A stretch of 17,558 nt of DNA from DATESZ01 sp035283845 (GTDB taxonomy: Bacteria; Desulfobacterota; Syntrophia; Syntrophales; JACQWR01): the NCBI GenBank assembly GCA_035283845.1, contig DATESZ010000235.1, positions 1-17,558 of the forward strand, read 5' to 3'. A program made the position numbers and the translations under genes. The notes beneath the pieces were generated by a model. That model worked only from the letters and a program-made list of their open reading frames with translations, made no database searches and was not told the origin of the DNA. Positions 14,514 to 17,558 of this stretch are shown here, piece by piece (within the stretch, counting starts at the first letter, position 1; the number at the start of each line of letters is the position of its first letter).

Positions 14514-15944
14514 TTACTTAAACCCGTACTTTTTCCATTTACTCAAAACCCGCTTCTTAATATCCTCCGGATACGTATCATTGAAGGAGGACCTTGTAGG
14601 CACATCCTCCTTTCTCCACTGCTTAGGCCATGTGCAGTCATAAACAACATTGGCGCCAAGCCCGAGTTCCCGATCTCCCGGCCACAAAAAACCGGTTAAA
14701 GGCGATACATTGGAATTATCAATAACCGTTGTCCCCTTTATGGGATGACACTTCGTTGAAAATGCGTGCAATACCTGATCCAAATCAGTAGGATCCACAT
14801 CCTCATCCACAACCACAACTCTTGGACACACAAACCCGTTCTTTGTTCCCCAGATAATGTTTGCAACCTTTGTTGCCATATTTGTATGGGCGGTCTTTAC
14901 CGCAACTATACATAAATGCATAGCACTCTGCGGCGGAAAGAATATCCCTGTAACAGGGATCCCCTCGTTTAATAAGGCATTTTTAAAATATGAAGCCTGC
15001 CCTAAATTACCGGCAATATGGTAATCATCCGGCGGAACTCCAATACAGGCTGCTGTTAAAATTGCATTGTTCCTGTGTGTAATGCACTTAATCTTAAATA
15101 CAGGCCTTGCAACGGTGCCGCTTAATTGATACCCAGGATATTCTCCAAATGGTCCCTCATCCTTTCTTACACGAGGAAGGATTTCCCCCTCGAGAACAAT
15201 CTCCGCAGTTGCCGGAACATATAGGTCCAATGTCTCGCATTTGACAAGCCTTACCGGCTCGTTCCTCATACCTCCGACAATATCAACCTCATTCACTCCA
15301 TAGGGAACGCCTGTTGTGGCAATAAAATTTATCATCGGATCAAGCCCTATAGCTGCAGCATAGGGCATTGGCAGGTTCTTTTCCTCGTATTTACCATACA
15401 TCATCCCTATATGCTGCTGAGGAAGCACGAAGGCGCCGGTGCTTGCCTTATCGTGAACCATAAGCCTGTATGTTCCCCAGTTAACCCAATCAGAATCTAA
15501 ATCCTTGCATATCCCGACATTCCATGTCCCTATAAACCTTCCGCCATCTCCTCCATGGATCAGTGGAACAGGAAACTTCAGAAGATCAACATCTTTCCCT
15601 TTAAGAATATTCTCTTTACAGGGGCCATCGCTTACAACCATTGGCTTTATGGGATTAGCAGACCTCTTATCAAACTCATTCAGCATATCCGTGTATGAGG
15701 TTTCCGGATCCATGCCCATGCCCACGGCAAGTCTTCTGAATGTAGCAAGAGGGCCGCCCATTAGTCTAAATCCTTTTTTATAGCCCTTTATCTTATTAAA
15801 CAACTGGGCAGGCTGCCATTTTTCATACGCCCTCCTCATGATTGCCCCTGCCTCGAGATTCCAGTCAACCTCTTCATTTATATCTATTAAATCACCCGTC
15901 TTCTTCAGTCTATCAATAAACTCCCTCAAATCATTATAAGGCAT
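14514..15944 (-). CDS. UbiD-family prFMN (de)carboxylase, copy 3 (divergent)
   Basis: A third UbiD-family protein of 476 residues, clearly more distant from the other two (62% identical over the first 50 residues) yet collinear with them, so N155, R160, H178, E219, E263 and E268 fall at the same positions. The pocket regions differ strongly, for example VPYGVNEV around 213-220 and DYHIAGNLG where copies 1 and 2 have DCDV. The ATG at 15944 was chosen because it begins the MPYxDxRE start common to all three copies and has GGAGGAG 2 bases upstream; an in-frame upstream codon at 15992 would add 16 unrelated residues and overlap a stem-loop. It lies 42 bases ahead of copy 2 and 119 bases after the DUF1329-like gene, so it heads the enzyme part of the cluster. 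Confidence 0.92.
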   Translation of the reverse strand: MPYNDLREFIDRLKKTGDLIDINEEVDWNLEAGAIMRRAYEKWQPAQLFNKIKGYKKGFRLMGGPLATFRRLAVGMGMDPETSYTDMLNEFDKRSANPIKPMVVSDGPCKENILKGKDVDLLKFPVPLIHGGDGGRFIGTWNVGICKDLDSDWVNWGTYRLMVHDKASTGAFVLPQQHIGMMYGKYEEKNLPMPYAAAIGLDPMINFIATTGVPYGVNEVDIVGGMRNEPVRLVKCETLDLYVPATAEIVLEGEILPRVRKDEGPFGEYPGYQLSGTVARPVFKIKCITHRNNAILTAACIGVPPDDYHIAGNLGQASYFKNALLNEGIPVTGIFFPPQSAMHLCIVAVKTAHTNMATKVANIIWGTKNGFVCPRVVVVDEDVDPTDLDQVLHAFSTKCHPIKGTTVIDNSNVSPLTGFLWPGDRELGLGANVVYDCTWPKQWRKEDVPTRSSFNDTYPEDIKKRVLSKWKKYGFK

Positions 15945-15968
15945 GTCTCCTCCTCTAAAAACCCGTCG

Positions 15969-16010
15969 CCTGATTCCTGCACCCGCTCTCACACGTACAC
16001 AGGAATCAGG
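15969..16010. repeat. Perfect 11-base inverted repeat upstream of ubiD copy 3
   Basis: CCTGATTCCTG (15969-15979) and CAGGAATCAGG (16000-16010) are exact reverse complements with a 20-base loop. It sits in the 119-base gap between the DUF1329-like gene and ubiD copy 3. In the direction of transcription the stem is followed by a TTTTT 7 bases later. It may be an operator for a dimeric regulator, a leader hairpin, or a partial terminator or RNA-processing site that sets different levels for the export/uptake and enzyme genes. Confidence 0.7.
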
Positions 16011-16022
16011 TTTAAAGTGTAT

Positions 16023-16051
16023 ATTTTACTATCCCTTTGATCAGCGTTGAA
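16023..16051 (-). promoter_or_regulatory. Weak candidate promoter ahead of ubiD copy 3
   Basis: On the minus strand TTCAAC (16051-16046) and TAAAAT (16028-16023) are 17 bases apart. The -10 is good but the -35 matches only three of six positions, as might be seen at an activator-dependent promoter. The predicted start near 16016 falls just before the 11-base inverted repeat. Low confidence. Confidence 0.25.
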
Positions 16052-16063
16052 GGGGAAGCCCTG

Positions 16064-17407
16064 CTACCTTCCTCTCTGCAGCAATGTCCCCAAGGTAATA
16101 TCTTCAGGCATATAGCGAAAGTTTAACTGTTGATTTGCCCAGAATTGGGACGTATGACCCGACTGGAGGTCGCCCACCCAAAAACCTACCCACGGTATCT
16201 GTGACTTCTCCGGGTCGCCATTGAGAAATTGCTGAACTCCTAAAATCAGGACAACTCCTTTCCACAATCTCATCTGCCGGTCATAACAATCCGTTGCAAT
16301 AATCCCGCCGCCACTGAATGTGTAAGGATAGATCGGGATATACACGGTCCTCTTTCCGTATATATGTTTGAACCTCGGTATGGCCTCTACTACGTATGAC
16401 GGCCATATGACCCAGCCCAGCCGGGGATATTTTTTACCCACATCAAACTGTACGCTCTTACTGAGATTCCCCTTCTCATCTATCATAGGAGTAGGACTCT
16501 TGGGTTCGGTCACGAGCAACCACTTTTTCTCAATGAGCTTAAGGTCCCAATCATGATATGGCTCCTGAAAGCCATCGCCATCCCCGTAGATCATATCCAT
16601 CCCGGCTATGTTATCCTGCCAGGTGGTGGCGCTTACCCGGATCGTCCTCTTGAAGGCAGGAATATATGCAAATCCCGTGTCGTAAGTCTTTGCCATGTCA
16701 TAATACCTCACGGTAAACTGTCCCAACCCGGCGATCTCCCGGGGATAGGCAGTTACACTGATCCTTTTGAGATAGATGTTCTCATAACCGGGTATTGACC
16801 CAAAGGGCGGCAACATTGTCCTGGCGCTGCACTTTACATACATGTGCTCCTGTCCTATTGTCTTATAGTTCTCCCCCTTGGAATTAACATACCACGCCTC
16901 AATCGGATAAGTGTGATAGGAATCCCATGCACGACCGTAATGATAATTGCCCATGGCCTCCAAGCCGTTTTTTGCATTGGGAAAGGGAATGCCGCCCTGC
17001 CAGAGAGTGCCTATCTTTTCATAGTAAACTATTCCATTTTTATCCATGACCGCCTTGCCCCGGTTCCTATCAGTGGCCTCCCGAAAGGGTTTCGGAGTCA
17101 ACTGATCAGACGGCAGCTGTTTTCCTATCTTCAGAACCATTCCATTTTTTACATTTACATACATAGCCGCAGTTAAATACTCCTTGACCAGCTCCACATT
17201 GTTCTTGTCGATCAGATCCGTGTTCTTAATCTTCCCGCCGGTCAGATCCTCAATGGTGGGGGGAACAGCCTTACCCGCGACCACATCCTCTATGGAAGGT
17301 ACATTCGCTGCCATCAAAGCCACCGGCAAGAGAAGCACTAAAGACAGGCTATAGACTATTAGCCTTTTTTTATGATCCCCTGTTCTAATTATTCTTGCAG
17401 TCTTCAT
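16064..17407 (-). CDS. Exported DUF1329-like protein
   Basis: A 447-residue exported protein that I recognise as DUF1329-like, a family with a LolA-like character that is often encoded next to DUF1302 outer-membrane proteins. A basic N-region (KKR at 13-15) and a hydrophobic stretch are followed by a likely signal peptidase I site at ALMA-AN (after about residue 33); there is no lipobox cysteine. The mature part is rich in aromatic residues and beta structure, with GYENIYLKR and WKGVVLILG among recognisable stretches. I chose ATG at 17407 because GGAGGGG lies about 8 bases upstream; the in-frame GTG at 17416 is too close to that site. The protein probably works in the periplasm or at the inner face of the outer membrane, perhaps moving a hydrophobic compound with the beta-barrel protein encoded just upstream. 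That role is inferred. Confidence 0.75.
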   Translation of the reverse strand: MKTARIIRTGDHKKRLIVYSLSLVLLLPVALMAANVPSIEDVVAGKAVPPTIEDLTGGKIKNTDLIDKNNVELVKEYLTAAMYVNVKNGMVLKIGKQLPSDQLTPKPFREATDRNRGKAVMDKNGIVYYEKIGTLWQGGIPFPNAKNGLEAMGNYHYGRAWDSYHTYPIEAWYVNSKGENYKTIGQEHMYVKCSARTMLPPFGSIPGYENIYLKRISVTAYPREIAGLGQFTVRYYDMAKTYDTGFAYIPAFKRTIRVSATTWQDNIAGMDMIYGDGDGFQEPYHDWDLKLIEKKWLLVTEPKSPTPMIDEKGNLSKSVQFDVGKKYPRLGWVIWPSYVVEAIPRFKHIYGKRTVYIPIYPYTFSGGGIIATDCYDRQMRLWKGVVLILGVQQFLNGDPEKSQIPWVGFWVGDLQSGHTSQFWANQQLNFRYMPEDITLGTLLQRGR

Positions 17408-17431
17408 ATCAAACACCCCTCCTTATTGTAA

Positions 17432-17558
17432 TTAGAATTGATAAGTTATTCTGCCGAAGACTTCATCGGCCCAGTACATGGATGCGAAGCGGCCCGTTCT
17501 TGCCTCCGCCCCTCCCAATATCACTCCGTAGATGTCAAAAATCCAGTGATTCCCATAT
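17432..17558 (-). CDS. C-terminal end of probable outer-membrane beta-barrel protein (partial, DUF1302-like by context)
   Basis: An open frame entering from the window edge ends at TAA (17434-17432). Its last 41 residues contain FDIYGVILGGAEA and finish in ADEVFGRITYQF. Alternating hydrophobic residues and the terminal phenylalanine preceded by Y at -3 are the usual C-terminal signature of outer-membrane beta-barrels recognised by BamA. The gene ends 24 bases before the DUF1329-like start and so belongs to the same unit. Because DUF1302 proteins commonly precede DUF1329 genes, this is the likely family, but the fragment is too short to prove it. Confidence 0.6.
   Translation of the reverse strand, partial: YGNHWIFDIYGVILGGAEARTGRFASMYWADEVFGRITYQF

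Noticed and set aside
15945..15992. Longer N-terminus of ubiD copy 3 from 15992
   Set aside because: The strong GGAGGAG site and the shared MPYxDxRE start in all three copies point to 15944; the added residues overlap the inverted repeat.

Overview
The window appears to come from a Gram-negative anaerobe, most plausibly a Desulfobacterota (syntrophic or hydrocarbon/aromatic-degrading) lineage. This is inferred from the gene content (split glycyl-tRNA synthetase, several UbiD-type carboxylases, a soluble fumarate-reductase-like pair, outer-membrane proteins) and moderate GC; no marker gene here settles it. No RNA genes, insertion sequences or CRISPR arrays were seen, and no gap without a gene exceeds 300 bases.

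Left part. The plus strand carries the end of glyQ followed by complete glyS, with the glyS ATG overlapping the glyQ stop. Everything else is on the minus strand. Convergent to glyS is a two-gene unit read from a near-consensus sigma-70 promoter (5354-5382): a 109-residue coiled-coil protein built of three 36-residue repeats, then a 761-residue GAF-GAF-PAS-class III nucleotide cyclase resembling cyanobacterial CyaB1. The two genes overlap by 14 bases across an A8 run.

Middle part (5404-8975, possibly starting at 9005). Two half-size ABC exporters overlap by 4 bases. Complementary changes in their nucleotide-binding sites indicate a heterodimeric exporter of the BmrCD/TM287-288 type.

Right part (9145-17558). 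A co-directional cluster runs, in transcription order: the end of a probable outer-membrane beta-barrel protein, a secreted DUF1329-like protein, three UbiD-family prFMN (de)carboxylases (the last two about 87% identical tandem duplicates), a fumarate-reductase-like iron-sulfur subunit and a fumarate-reductase-like flavoprotein. The flavoprotein has lost the covalent-FAD histidine and several residues that bind or protonate fumarate, so it probably acts on something else. Together the set looks like a pathway module in which a hydrophobic or aromatic compound crosses the outer membrane, is carboxylated or decarboxylated, and is oxidised or reduced. This cluster is the best candidate for an undescribed system in the window. 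The substrate cannot be read from the sequence.
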